Below, piece after piece: positions 10,742 to 19,667 of a stretch of 64,000 bases of DNA (its first letter is position 1; every line of letters starts with the position of its first letter). Under the pieces are notes generated by a model, which was not told where the DNA came from, did no database searches, and saw only the letters and a list, made by a program, of their open reading frames with translations. The position numbers and the translations under genes were made by a program. The stretch comes from Christiangramia sp. OXR-203. Lineage in GTDB: Bacteria; Bacteroidota; Bacteroidia; Flavobacteriales; Flavobacteriaceae. The DNA lies in the NCBI RefSeq assembly GCF_034372165.1, contig NZ_CP139698.1, forward strand, positions 620,001 to 684,000, in the 5' to 3' direction.

Positions 10742-11374
10742 TTACAGACTTATTGTTCTGAAGATATTGATCACAGAGGAACTTATATATTCAATTCCAA
10801 TGGCGATCACAATAAAACCTATGATTCTGGAAATAGCATTAATCCCAGATGCACCAAGCATGGAAACTATATAATAGGAGCTTCTAAGAACGAGCAGCGT
10901 AGCTAAACAAACACTAAAAATTGCTCCTACCGCAATCATTTTCTCATTCCAGGTCGCATATTCCTCGTATAATCCAATCAAAAAAGATATGGAGCCAGGG
11001 CCAGCAAGCATAGGAATGGCCAGTGGAGTGAGCGATACGCCATCACGCTGAAAAGCGTCTTCCTGAACCTTCGGCTTATCCATACCTTTATGCTTAGCAA
11101 AAGAGCCAGTTAGCAAGGCAAAACCAGAAGTAGTAATAATTAAGCCTCCAGCAATTCTTAAAGAATCGAGGCTTATTCCGAAGAAATTAAGGATATATCT
11201 GCCAGTAAAAAAACTTATAAGCAGGATCACGAAAATATTGATCGCTGTAAGGAGGGAAGTACGAGACCGCTCAGATTTAGTGTCCTCTTTGGTAAGTCCA
11301 ACGAAAATAGGGACAGTGCCCAGGGGATTGATCACAGAGAACAAAGCAGCGAAAACATAAATGAATAGTTCCAT
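10742..11374 (-). CDS. MarC family membrane protein
   Basis: Integral membrane protein of about 210 aa with roughly six hydrophobic helices. Typical MarC features are the start ELFIYVFAALFSVINPLGTVPIF, the segment SLTPLAIPMLAGPGSISFLI and a final GIEYISSS helix. Function is unknown; despite the name the family is not shown to cause multiple antibiotic resistance. ATG at 11374 (MELFIY) is preferred to an upstream in-frame ATG at 11398, which would add eight polar residues ahead of the first helix. Its stop codon abuts that of the convergent 67-aa gene with no spacer. Confidence 0.85.
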   Translation of the reverse strand: MELFIYVFAALFSVINPLGTVPIFVGLTKEDTKSERSRTSLLTAINIFVILLISFFTGRYILNFFGISLDSLRIAGGLIITTSGFALLTGSFAKHKGMDKPKVQEDAFQRDGVSLTPLAIPMLAGPGSISFLIGLYEEYATWNEKMIAVGAIFSVCLATLLVLRSSYYIVSMLGASGINAISRIIGFIVIAIGIEYISSSVINIFRTISL

Positions 11375-11477
11375 TGATTTTTTTCCGCAAATGTGCATCG
11401 ATAAACGATTTTCCGCGGAAAGTTGAAATCAATTTTAGGTTAAGGAATTGTTTCGAAATTCGCTTGGAATTACACAT

Positions 11478-11903
11478 TTATAAGTCATCGATCTGCGTAG
11501 GAGCATTGTCGGTCTTGTAGTTGATAATTTTCTGGAAGAACTTATGAATACCGGGCTTGTCTGCCTTGACCTTGATGAAATGATGATCCCTGTAAATACT
11601 ATATTCATCAGCTTTTCCTTTATATAGATTTAATTTGTAATAAGGAATCACGAGAGCGTAAGTTTCAAGTAGTGATCTAAACATTACGATAATCCCGTTG
11701 CCTCTCATTTCAACATTGCAAACATTGGCATTATTATCTAAAATGAGCAGGTTGTAGATTTCTATACTGGAGGAAGTTATCTGTAATTTTGGAGATCCTG
11801 AGCCACGAAGTTTGACCCGTTCCATTAGCGTAAATGGTTTTCCTACTTCAGCACTAATCTTTTCTGAGATCGCAGGACGATTGTAAGAGATATTAATTAG
11901 CAT
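11478..11903 (-). CDS. Conserved hypothetical protein, 141 aa
   Basis: Soluble, basic protein with no signal peptide or membrane segment; I do not recognise a family. The frame is open further upstream, but ATG 11903 (MLINISYNRP) gives a normal hydrophilic N-terminus and leaves the divergent argS promoter free. The pattern of short alternating strands (KLQITSSSIEIYNLLILDNN, GNGIIVMFRSLLETYALVIP) suggests a mostly beta fold, possibly PH-like. A near-consensus TATATTTA lies just upstream on this strand. Confidence 0.6.
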   Translation of the reverse strand: MLINISYNRPAISEKISAEVGKPFTLMERVKLRGSGSPKLQITSSSIEIYNLLILDNNANVCNVEMRGNGIIVMFRSLLETYALVIPYYKLNLYKGKADEYSIYRDHHFIKVKADKPGIHKFFQKIINYKTDNAPTQIDDL

Positions 11904-11966
11904 TTCTTTTTTCCTAAATATAAGGATTTGCGCTAAAAGGCTGGCGACCGGAACTTCAATTCTTTT

Positions 11967-11974
11967 TATCTTTG
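11967..11974 (+). promoter_or_regulatory. -7 promoter element for argS
   Basis: TATCTTTG matches the Bacteroidota -7 consensus TAnnTTTG, 41 bases before the argS ATG. No good TTG at -33. Confidence 0.45.
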
Positions 11975-12015
11975 CGCACTTAATAGAATACAAAACAGGC
12001 ATAAAAGCGTTGAAA

Positions 12016-13794
12016 ATGACCATAGAACAAATTCTTGCAGCAAAAGTTAATGAAGCAGTTACCAAACATTACGAGGTGGAAGCTCCAACCATTGAGTTCC
12101 AGCCAACACGCAAGGATTTTGAAGGAGACATCACTTTAGTTGTATTCCCAATGCTGAAACAAATCAAGACCAATCCGGCTCAGCTGGCAGAAAACATTGG
12201 TAGCTATTTAAAAGAAGAGGTAACTGAAGTAGCAGATTATAATGTAGTAAAAGGATTTCTTAATATCGTAATAAGCGATGCTTACTATATTAATTTCTTT
12301 AATCAAATCAAAGATCGATCAGATTTTGGAGTGTTGTTGCCCCAAAGTGATGCCAGTGGGATCATGATTGAATATAGTTCCCCGAACACCAACAAACCCT
12401 TACACCTTGGTCATATTCGAAATAATCTCTTAGGTTTTTCTGTAGCCGAAATCTTGAAGGCTGCGGGAAATACTGTCCACAAAGTACAGGTGATCAATGA
12501 CCGTGGAATACATATTTGTAAGTCTATGGTGGCATGGCAGAAATTTGGAAATGAAGAAACACCAGAATCTGCCTGTTTGAAAGGTGATAAACTCGTTGGG
12601 AATTATTATGTAAAATTTGATCAGGAATATAAAAAAGAGATCGCTGAACTTAAGAAACAGGGGAAATCTGAAGAAGAAGCAAAGGCGGAAGCTCCGATTT
12701 TTGTTGAAGCTCAGCAAATGTTACGTAACTGGGAGGCGAACGATCCCGAGGTTGTAAAGTTATGGTCTACCATGAACCAATGGGTTTATGATGGTTTTGA
12801 AAAAACCTATGATTCTCTCGGAGTCGATTTCGATAAGAATTACTATGAAAGTGAAACCTACCTTTTAGGTAAGGATAATGTCATGAAAGGTCTGAAGGAT
12901 GGAGTTTTCTATCAAAAGCCTGATGGCAGTGTTTGGATCGATCTAAGCGATGAAGGCCTGGATGAGAAGATCGTACTTCGAAGTGATGGAACTGCAGTTT
13001 ATATGACGCAGGATATTGGAACTGCGATCCAGAGATTTGCCGATTTCGATATCAATCAAATGGTATACACAGTAGGAAACGAACAGGAATATCATTTCAA
13101 AGTATTGTTCCTTATTCTGAAAAAATTAGGCTACGATTGGGCAGATGCGCTTTATCATTTAAGTTACGGAATGGTGGATCTTCCTAGTGGTAAAATGAAA
13201 AGCCGTGAAGGAACTGTCGTAGATGCAGATGATCTTATCAAGGAAATGACCGAAACGGCTCGTACTATTTCTGAAGACCTTGGGAAACTTGATGGTTATT
13301 CAGATTCAGAAAAAGAAGAGCTTTATAGAATCATAGGTCTTGGAGCCCTTAAATATTATATTCTGAAGGTGGATCCTCGAAAAAGAATTCTTTTTAATCC
13401 TGAAGAATCTGTAGATTTCCAGGGTAATACGGGACCTTTTATTCAGTATACCTATGCGAGAATTCAGTCGATCCTTAGAAAAGCAGATTTTGATACTACC
13501 GCGTCGCTTTCCGAAGATTTTAAATTTCATGAGAAAGAGAAGGAGTTGATCAAACAATTACAGTTATTCCCGGAAACCATTGCACTGGCGGCAGATAATC
13601 ACTCACCAGCGCTAATTGCCAATTATACGTATGAACTGGTGAAATCCTTCAATTCATTCTATCAAAATGTACAGATACTTGGTATTGATGATGAAGCTGA
13701 AAAGGTGTTCAGAGTACAACTTTCAGGAACTGTAGCCAGCGTCATCAAATCGGCTTTTAAGCTACTTGGAATCGAAGTGCCGGAACGTATGTAA
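12016..13794 (+). CDS. argS: Arginyl-tRNA synthetase
   Basis: Class I aminoacyl-tRNA synthetase charging tRNA-Arg, cytosolic. The 592-aa product has the N-terminal tRNA D-loop-binding domain, the class I HIGH motif as NTNKPLHLGHIRNN, the KMSKS-equivalent GKMKSREGTVVDADDLI, and a C-terminal anticodon-binding helical domain ending in LGIEVPERM, the usual family ending. ATG 12016 (MTIEQILA) is chosen over an in-frame TTG at 12010. Confidence 0.96.
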   Translation: MTIEQILAAKVNEAVTKHYEVEAPTIEFQPTRKDFEGDITLVVFPMLKQIKTNPAQLAENIGSYLKEEVTEVADYNVVKGFLNIVISDAYYINFFNQIKDRSDFGVLLPQSDASGIMIEYSSPNTNKPLHLGHIRNNLLGFSVAEILKAAGNTVHKVQVINDRGIHICKSMVAWQKFGNEETPESACLKGDKLVGNYYVKFDQEYKKEIAELKKQGKSEEEAKAEAPIFVEAQQMLRNWEANDPEVVKLWSTMNQWVYDGFEKTYDSLGVDFDKNYYESETYLLGKDNVMKGLKDGVFYQKPDGSVWIDLSDEGLDEKIVLRSDGTAVYMTQDIGTAIQRFADFDINQMVYTVGNEQEYHFKVLFLILKKLGYDWADALYHLSYGMVDLPSGKMKSREGTVVDADDLIKEMTETARTISEDLGKLDGYSDSEKEELYRIIGLGALKYYILKVDPRKRILFNPEESVDFQGNTGPFIQYTYARIQSILRKADFDTTASLSEDFKFHEKEKELIKQLQLFPETIALAADNHSPALIANYTYELVKSFNSFYQNVQILGIDDEAEKVFRVQLSGTVASVIKSAFKLLGIEVPERM

Positions 13795-13854
13795 TGGTGA
13801 TCGTGTAGTAGCGATATTTAAGAAGATGGACTTTATACTTCAGCTTCAAATCAT

Positions 13855-13862
13855 TAAATTTG
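13855..13862 (+). promoter_or_regulatory. -7 promoter element for ffh
   Basis: TAAATTTG fits TAnnTTTG and lies 45 bases before the ffh ATG in an AT-rich stretch after argS. -33 is not clear. Confidence 0.4.
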
Positions 13863-13907
13863 CAATTCGCTGCCAGTCAGCAGGAGAATAAAACCACAGG
13901 AAAAATT

Positions 13908-15236
13908 ATGTTTGATAATTTAAGCGATAAGTTAGATAGTGCCTTTCACGTCCTTAAAGGACACGGGCAGATCACTGAAATAAATGTTGCGGAAAGCCTT
14001 AAAGAGGTTCGACGTGCTTTAGTTGATGCCGATGTTAACTATAAGATTGCCAAGGAATTTACCAGTACGGTGAAGGAAAAGGCGATGGGTCAGGATGTAC
14101 TAAAGACGTTAAAACCAGGCCAGTTAATGGTGAAACTCGTAAAAGATGAGTTGACCCAGTTAATGGGTGGTGAAGCGGAAGGAATTAATTTAAGCGGGGA
14201 TCCATCTATTATTCTTATGTCTGGTTTACAGGGTAGTGGTAAGACCACTTTTTCCGGTAAACTCGCAAATTTCCTTAAAAATAAAAAAACTAAGAAACCT
14301 CTATTGGTAGCCTGTGATGTTTATCGTCCGGCCGCGATCAATCAGCTGCATGTTGTTGGAGAACAGATTGGAGTGGAGGTATTTTCAGATGAAGGAAATC
14401 AGGATCCGGTGGCGATCTCTAAAGCGGCAATCGCCTATGCTAAAGAGAATGGTCATAATGTAGTGATCATTGATACCGCGGGTCGCCTTGCTGTAGATGA
14501 AGCGATGATGACCGAGATTTCCAATATTCACAAAGCGATCCAGCCTCAGGAAACATTATTCGTAGTGGATTCCATGACGGGTCAGGATGCGGTCAATACG
14601 GCCAAAACATTCAACGAGCGCCTTAATTTTGATGGTGTTATCCTTACTAAACTGGATGGTGATACACGTGGTGGTGCGGCAATCTCCATTAAATCTGTTG
14701 TAAACAAGCCAATCAAATTTATTGGTACCGGTGAAAAAATGGATGCGATCGATATTTTTTATCCTTCGCGTATGGCAGACAGGATCCTTGGAATGGGGGA
14801 TGTTGTTTCGCTTGTGGAAAGAGCTCAGGAGCAGTATGATGAAGAAGAAGCTAGAAAACTTCAGAAGAAAATTGCTAAAAATAAGTTCGGTTTTGATGAT
14901 TTTCTGAATCAACTTCAGCAGATCAAAAAAATGGGATCCATGAAAGATCTTTTGGGAATGATACCAGGAGCTGGAAAAATGCTGAAGGATGTTGACATTG
15001 ATGATGATGCATTCAAGGGAATTGAAGCGATCATTCACTCAATGACTCCGTTGGAAAGAAGTGAGCCTAAAGTTATCAACGCCAGTCGTAAGAAAAGAAT
15101 TGCTAAAGGTTCTGGTACAACAGTACAGGAAGTAAATCAATTACTCAAGCAATTTAATCAAATGGGTAAAATGATGAAGATGATGCAAGGTGGCGGAGGC
15201 CGAAAAATGATGCAAATGATGAAGGGAATGAATTAA
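13908..15236 (+). CDS. ffh: Signal recognition particle protein Ffh
   Basis: GTPase of the signal recognition particle; with 4.5S RNA it delivers nascent membrane proteins to FtsY and SecYEG. The 442-aa protein has the NG domain with GLQGSGKTTFSGKLA (G1), ACDVYRPAA (SRP insertion), IDTAGRL (G3), TKLDGDTRGGAA (G4), and a Met-rich M domain ending MMKMMQGGGGRKMMQMM for signal-peptide and RNA binding. ATG 13908 (MFDNLSDKL) matches the family start; the frame is open to 13860. folD follows after 35 bases, possibly in one transcript. Confidence 0.97.
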   Translation: MFDNLSDKLDSAFHVLKGHGQITEINVAESLKEVRRALVDADVNYKIAKEFTSTVKEKAMGQDVLKTLKPGQLMVKLVKDELTQLMGGEAEGINLSGDPSIILMSGLQGSGKTTFSGKLANFLKNKKTKKPLLVACDVYRPAAINQLHVVGEQIGVEVFSDEGNQDPVAISKAAIAYAKENGHNVVIIDTAGRLAVDEAMMTEISNIHKAIQPQETLFVVDSMTGQDAVNTAKTFNERLNFDGVILTKLDGDTRGGAAISIKSVVNKPIKFIGTGEKMDAIDIFYPSRMADRILGMGDVVSLVERAQEQYDEEEARKLQKKIAKNKFGFDDFLNQLQQIKKMGSMKDLLGMIPGAGKMLKDVDIDDDAFKGIEAIIHSMTPLERSEPKVINASRKKRIAKGSGTTVQEVNQLLKQFNQMGKMMKMMQGGGGRKMMQMMKGMN

Positions 15237-15271
15237 TTCCCTTTTTTAATACAACGCAAACACAACACACA

Positions 15272-16177
15272 ATGACAATACTCGATGGTAAACAGGTGAG
15301 TAGCGATATCAAAAATGAGATCGCTGCTGAAGTTACCAAACTAAAATCTCGTGGAGAAAAAGTACCACATCTTGCTGCGATCATCGTAGGAAAGGATGGA
15401 GCAAGTTTAACATATGTGAACAGTAAAGTAAAGGCCTGTGAAAGAGTAGGATTTCAATCCTCACTTTACAGAATGCCGCATACTGTAAGCGAGATCGAGC
15501 TGCTGGACAAGATCCAGGAATTGAACGACAATGATGATATTGATGGGTTCATAGTTCAGCTTCCTTTGCCACCACAAATTGACACTCAAAAGGTATTGAA
15601 TGCAGTTGATCCAGATAAAGACGTAGATGGATTTCACCCTACGAACTTCGGAAAAATGGCACTGGATATGACCACCTTTATTCCTGCAACACCGTTTGGA
15701 ATACTGGAACTTCTGGAGCGTTATGATATTCCTACTAAAGGGAAACATACAGTGGTGATAGGAAGAAGTTATATCGTAGGCAGACCTATGAGTATCCTGA
15801 TGGGTCGTAGTGGTTTTCCCGGTAATTCCACGGTAACCTTAACTCATGAGTTTACAAAGAATATTACGCAGGTAACGTCTCAGGCAGATATCGTTATCAT
15901 CGCAGTAGGAATTCCAGATTTTCTTAAGGCTGAAATGATCAAAGACGATGCTGTTATTATTGATGTTGGAATTACCAGAGTACCAGATGATAATACTGAA
16001 AAAGGTTATGTCATCAAGGGAGATGTAGATTTTGAAAACGTGAGCAAAAGAGCTTCATATATCACACCGGTTCCTGGTGGAGTAGGGCCTATGACGGTTT
16101 CAATGTTACTTAAAAATACACTTCTTGCAAGGGAGAGACATAAAAAAAGAGCAGATATTAAGTTGTTAGAACGATAA
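15272..16177 (+). CDS. folD: Bifunctional methylenetetrahydrofolate dehydrogenase / methenyl-THF cyclohydrolase
   Basis: Interconverts methylene-, methenyl- and formyl-tetrahydrofolate with NADP, supplying one-carbon units. The 301-aa protein has the family Tyr/Lys active-site segment SLTYVNSKVKACERVG, GFIVQLPLPPQ, DPDKDVDGFHPTN, the NAD(P)-binding VVIGRSYIVGRPM and the C-terminal signature PVPGGVGPMTVSMLL. It lies 35 bases after ffh and ends in a strong bidirectional terminator. Confidence 0.96.
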   Translation: MTILDGKQVSSDIKNEIAAEVTKLKSRGEKVPHLAAIIVGKDGASLTYVNSKVKACERVGFQSSLYRMPHTVSEIELLDKIQELNDNDDIDGFIVQLPLPPQIDTQKVLNAVDPDKDVDGFHPTNFGKMALDMTTFIPATPFGILELLERYDIPTKGKHTVVIGRSYIVGRPMSILMGRSGFPGNSTVTLTHEFTKNITQVTSQADIVIIAVGIPDFLKAEMIKDDAVIIDVGITRVPDDNTEKGYVIKGDVDFENVSKRASYITPVPGGVGPMTVSMLLKNTLLARERHKKRADIKLLER

Positions 16178-16209
16178 AAAAAAGGGAATTTAATTCCCTC
16201 TTTTTTTTA
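16175..16209. terminator. Bidirectional terminator between folD and the DUF1232 gene
   Basis: A8 tract, GGGAATT-TA-AATTCCC stem, then a T-run; works for folD on plus and the convergent DUF1232 gene on minus, whose stop codon lies in its T-run. Confidence 0.85.
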
Positions 16210-16605
16210 AGCTTCCTTCTCAATTTTCCAGTCGAGATAATTATGAAGATCAGACTCTATAAATCTCAATCCAAAAGTAAAGATTGCCATATCATCAATA
16301 TATCCCAGACCTGGAATAAAATCTGGTATAATATCAAGTGGATTCAAAATATAAAGAAAAGAGAATGCGACAGTAGCAATTGTGAACCAAGGCACCTTGT
16401 TGTAAACACCTATTCTATAGTCTTTTAGCATCCCATACATTAACTTCGCTAGCTCGCTATATTTCTGTAATAACCCCGAATTGTTGATCTTATCATCAAC
16501 TTTATCCTGGCTATCCATAGCGATGCTTACATCATTGTCGTCGATCTTTGTTACTTCAGTTTTAAAGTAATCTTCGTCTATTTTTTTCTTTAGGTTTCCA
16601 AACAT
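16207..16605 (-). CDS. DUF1232 (YkvA-type) membrane protein, 132 aa
   Basis: The C-terminal half shows the DUF1232 signature LYILNPLDIIPDFIPGLGYID followed by D, inside a hydrophobic hairpin (about residues 75-115). The N-terminal 45 residues are charged and probably cytoplasmic. Function is unknown. Fifteen bases separate it from the AI-2E family gene upstream, so the two are likely one operon. Confidence 0.82.
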   Translation of the reverse strand: MFGNLKKKIDEDYFKTEVTKIDDNDVSIAMDSQDKVDDKINNSGLLQKYSELAKLMYGMLKDYRIGVYNKVPWFTIATVAFSFLYILNPLDIIPDFIPGLGYIDDMAIFTFGLRFIESDLHNYLDWKIEKEA

Positions 16606-16620
16606 AGTTTTTTCTTTTAG

Positions 16621-17640
16621 TTATAATCGGTGGTGAGCATTCCCATACTCTTTCTTGTAGATCTTCAGAATTAATAAAAACAAGGATACCAGTAATGGTC
16701 CAAATATCAATCCTATAAATCCAAATAGCGGTACTCCCACGATCACCCCAAAAAGCGTAATCAATGGATGAACACTTGCCAGTTTCTCAAGTACATAAAG
16801 CCGTATAATATTATCGGTTGAGCCTACAACGACTAGTCCGTAAATAAGTAGAGCTATTGCCTGGAAGTCATTTCCCTGTGCGAATAAAAGAATAACTGCG
16901 GGCAGTACTCCTATGGCAGTTCCTATAAAGGGTATCATCGAGCCAATCGCAGTAATCACAAACCAGAAGAAAGGATCTGGAACCCCAAATATCAAGTAAC
17001 CTATAAGTGCTATTACACCCTGCACGATGGCTACCAGTGGAATTCCCAAAGCGTTACTTCTAACCAATTGATCACTTTCGTCGCCAATCACCCGAATATT
17101 ATCCTTTCCTAACGGGATATATTCGATTAGGGAATGTCTCATTGACTTCTGATTCATAAGCATGTAGTACAGCATGAAATACATGATCCCAATCGCAATA
17201 AAGGCGTCAAATGTTCCGCCGGCAAGATTCTGAAGGTTGGAAGAAAGCCACCCGGTAATTGCTGAAGTATCTATACTCTCGCTAATGTTATATCCAATAT
17301 ATTCTTCAGCTATATTTAGTTGATCTTTAAGAGCACTAAGAACCCGTTCAGAATTTGCAACGGCTTTACCTATTTTACTGGTAAGCATAATTGCAATTAG
17401 AGTAACTGGGACTAAAATGCCAATGATACTTCCGGTCATTAAAAGCGTAGCTGCTAAAGCTGGTTTCCAACCTCGAAGCACCAGTTTTCTTTGCCAACCT
17501 TTCATAAGTACGTAAAGTGTAACCGCACCTAGAACCCCAGATAGGTAGGGAACGACCTCCTTGAAGATCAATACTGAAAGAAACAGTATTAATAGTAATA
17601 CAAAAATTTGCCGTACAAGTGACGGTTTCAGTTTATCCAT
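16621..17640 (-). CDS. AI-2E family transporter (PerM/YhhT type)
   Basis: Integral membrane protein of 339 aa with about eight hydrophobic helices, including the paired N-terminal helices, a long cytoplasmic or periplasmic middle region (residues about 95-140), and the family block LFGVIVGVPLFGFIGLIFGPL near the C-terminus. The family was named after AI-2 export by TqsA, but most members export other substrates or act as Na/H antiporters; no specific role can be assigned. It precedes the DUF1232 gene by 15 bases. Confidence 0.82.
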   Translation of the reverse strand: MDKLKPSLVRQIFVLLLILFLSVLIFKEVVPYLSGVLGAVTLYVLMKGWQRKLVLRGWKPALAATLLMTGSIIGILVPVTLIAIMLTSKIGKAVANSERVLSALKDQLNIAEEYIGYNISESIDTSAITGWLSSNLQNLAGGTFDAFIAIGIMYFMLYYMLMNQKSMRHSLIEYIPLGKDNIRVIGDESDQLVRSNALGIPLVAIVQGVIALIGYLIFGVPDPFFWFVITAIGSMIPFIGTAIGVLPAVILLFAQGNDFQAIALLIYGLVVVGSTDNIIRLYVLEKLASVHPLITLFGVIVGVPLFGFIGLIFGPLLVSLFLLILKIYKKEYGNAHHRL

Positions 17641-17667
17641 TTGGTTGGTTGGTGATGAATAAGGTTA

Positions 17668-18090
17668 TTAACTCGCGAACAACTGACTCATATCCTTGAA
17701 TGCCTTGAACTCCAACGCATTTCCGCAAGGATCTTTAAAGAACATAGTAGCCTGTTCGCCTGGTTTGCCTTCGAACCTGATATAAGGCTCTATGACGAAA
17801 TCAACATTTTTTCGTTTTAGAAGACCAGCAAATTCATGAAAAACCTCCCATTGCAATACTACCCCAAAATGAGGTACTGGAACAGCCTTTCCATCTACAG
17901 GATTGGAAGTCGAACTGGCAGTTTCTTGTGGGTCCTGGTAATGTATTACCAACTGGTGCCCAAAAAAATTGAAATCCACCCAGTGATCACTACTACGGCC
18001 TTCGCCACAACCTAAAGTTTCTTTGTAAAATTTTCTACAGGACTCCAGATCAGATACTGGGATCGCTAAATGAAATGGCTGTACTTTCAT
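17668..18090 (-). CDS. VOC-family (glyoxalase/dioxygenase fold) protein, 140 aa
   Basis: Starts [20 protein letters not shown], the classic opening of a vicinal-oxygen-chelate domain, and ends with the paired metal-site strand [14 protein letters not shown]. The candidate metal ligands are His near residue 7, a central His (PHFGVVL) and Glu near the end. Substrate unknown; it may be a lyase or dioxygenase-like enzyme. It is 27 bases upstream of the AI-2E family gene on the same strand and may share its transcript. Confidence 0.8.
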   Translation of the reverse strand: MKVQPFHLAIPVSDLESCRKFYKETLGCGEGRSSDHWVDFNFFGHQLVIHYQDPQETASSTSNPVDGKAVPVPHFGVVLQWEVFHEFAGLLKRKNVDFVIEPYIRFEGKPGEQATMFFKDPCGNALEFKAFKDMSQLFAS

Positions 18091-18192
18091 AAAATTAAGA
18101 TTGGTTGGTTCAAAATCGTGAACGCAAAAGGTTCATGATCTAAAATTAACAAGAACTACCAATATTAATACACGAAACAGCCTAATTCTGTG

Positions 18193-18984
18193 TTAAGATT
18201 TGGAAATTCTGGGACGCTTTTTCTTCCCAATTTGAATATCGTCAAGAAGAGAGCCCTCTTCAGTTTTGGTAGATTCGCCAGTAAGACCATTTATAGTATC
18301 AAGCTCTTCCTTCGTAAGATCACGCCATTCACCCACCGGAATATCCAGGGACACATTCATGATTCGAACTCTTTTTAAAGATGTCACCTCGTAGTCTAAA
18401 TATTCACACATTCTACGAATTTGTCGGTTCAGACCTTGTGTAAGAATGATCTTGAAAGTGTATTTGCCAAGTTTTTCCACTTCGCATTCACGAGTTACGG
18501 TATCCAGGATAGGTATGCCGGAAGACATTTTCTTTATAAAATCTGATGTAACCGGTTTGTTGACGGAAACTACATATTCTTTTTCGTGATTATTACGTGC
18601 TCGCAAGATCTTATTCACGATATCACCGTCATTGGTAAGAAAGATAAGACCCTCACTAGGTTTATCTAAACGGCCGATAGGGAATATTCGCTTTGGATAA
18701 TTGATATAGTCAACAATATTGTCTTTCTCGACTCTTGTGTCTGTAGTGCAAACGATACCTACAGGTTTATTGAAAGCGATATAAACATTAGGTTCTTTTA
18801 ATTCGGCTTTGGAAACAGGTTCTCCGTTTACTTTTACCACATCGCCCGGTTTTACTTTAGTTCCCATTTCTGGAACTACGTCATTTATCGTGATGCGACC
18901 CTGGTCAATTAATTTGTCTGCCTCTCTTCGGGAACAATATCCTAACTGACTCAAATACTTATTAATTCGAACTTCTTCTGCCAT
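18193..18984 (-). CDS. rluF: 23S rRNA pseudouridine synthase, RluF/RsuA family
   Basis: Isomerises a specific uridine in rRNA (U2604 in E. coli 23S for RluF). The 263-aa protein begins with an S4 RNA-binding domain ([20 protein letters not shown]) followed by the synthase domain with the catalytic-Asp motif [18 protein letters not shown] and the family signature [20 protein letters not shown] and RVRIMNVSL. It fits RluF better than RluB or RsuA by these segments. ATG 18984 ([11 protein letters not shown]) is chosen; the frame is open to 19056. A -7 element lies immediately upstream. Confidence 0.88.
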   Translation of the reverse strand: MAEEVRINKYLSQLGYCSRREADKLIDQGRITINDVVPEMGTKVKPGDVVKVNGEPVSKAELKEPNVYIAFNKPVGIVCTTDTRVEKDNIVDYINYPKRIFPIGRLDKPSEGLIFLTNDGDIVNKILRARNNHEKEYVVSVNKPVTSDFIKKMSSGIPILDTVTRECEVEKLGKYTFKIILTQGLNRQIRRMCEYLDYEVTSLKRVRIMNVSLDIPVGEWRDLTKEELDTINGLTGESTKTEEGSLLDDIQIGKKKRPRISKS

Positions 18985-18988
18985 GTCA

Positions 18989-18996
18989 CAAAGATA
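18989..18996 (-). promoter_or_regulatory. -7 promoter element for rluF
   Basis: On the minus strand TATCTTTG sits only four bases before the rluF ATG. If used, the transcript would be leaderless or nearly so. Confidence 0.4.
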
Positions 18997-19054
18997 ATAG
19001 ATACAATCGGGACGCCGGAATTTGAAAAAAAATAAAATCTTTAAAAGCTCAGGC

Positions 19055-19078
19055 AACCTTTCGTAACTTTCTCTCGTC
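19055..19078 (+). promoter_or_regulatory. ECF-type promoter for the sigma/anti-sigma operon
   Basis: GCAACCTTT (AAC at 19055-19057) and CGTCTAT (CGTC at 19075-19078) are separated by 17 bases. AAC/CGTC is the classical ECF -35/-10 pair, and it is followed 25 bases later by the ATG of an ECF sigma factor, so autoregulation is likely. Confidence 0.6.
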
Positions 19079-19103
19079 TATATAAATAGAAGGCCTTTTG
19101 AAA

Positions 19104-19667
19104 ATGGTAAAAGTAATACAGCTTTTTAAAAACGAATCCTCTCTCATTAAAAGAGCGAGTGCAGGTAACAGGGATGCCCAGAAGCAGATCTATGAAAAGC
19201 ACGCTCCAAAAATGTTAAGTGTTTGCCGGCAGTATATAAAGGATCTGCATCATGCAGAGGATACAATGCTGAAAGGTTTTATGAAAGTGTTCGCTCACCT
19301 GGATACTTTCAAGGATGAAGGTAGTTTTGAAGGTTGGATTCGAAAGATCATGGTAAGAGAAAGCATTAGCTTTTTAAGGCAGTTCAAAGAACTACAGTTT
19401 CAGGAAGATGACGAATTTGGTCATGAAGTGGCAAATAATATAAATTCTGAAATGGACGTGGCAGACATACAATCGCTTATAGATAGTTTGCCAGAAGGTT
19501 ATAAGGCGGTATTTGTAATGTATGCCGTAGAAGGATACAAGCATAGTGAAATTGCTAAGATGCTTGGGATAACCGAAGGGACCTCAAAATCCCAGCTGTT
19601 TAAAGCTCGAAAGATGCTTCAGCAAAAAATTAAATCTAATAATACATCTAGTTATGGCGCCAATTAA
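19104..19667 (+). CDS. ECF-type RNA polymerase sigma factor
   Basis: The 187-aa protein has sigma region 2 (QIYEKHAPKMLSVCRQYI through FEGWIRKIMVRESISFLR) and region 4 helix-turn-helix (LPEGYKAVFVMYAVEGYKHS then EIAKMLGITEGTSKSQLFKA). This is the layout of extracytoplasmic-function sigma-70 factors, which direct polymerase to envelope-response promoters. ATG 19104 is used instead of the in-frame TTG at 19098. Its 3' end overlaps the next gene by 14 bases, implying translational coupling with a putative anti-sigma factor. Confidence 0.92.
   Translation: MVKVIQLFKNESSLIKRASAGNRDAQKQIYEKHAPKMLSVCRQYIKDLHHAEDTMLKGFMKVFAHLDTFKDEGSFEGWIRKIMVRESISFLRQFKELQFQEDDEFGHEVANNINSEMDVADIQSLIDSLPEGYKAVFVMYAVEGYKHSEIAKMLGITEGTSKSQLFKARKMLQQKIKSNNTSSYGAN

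Noticed and set aside
14556-15038. 160-codon open frame opposite ffh
   Set aside because: Shadow of the Ffh frame; no start context and no family features.
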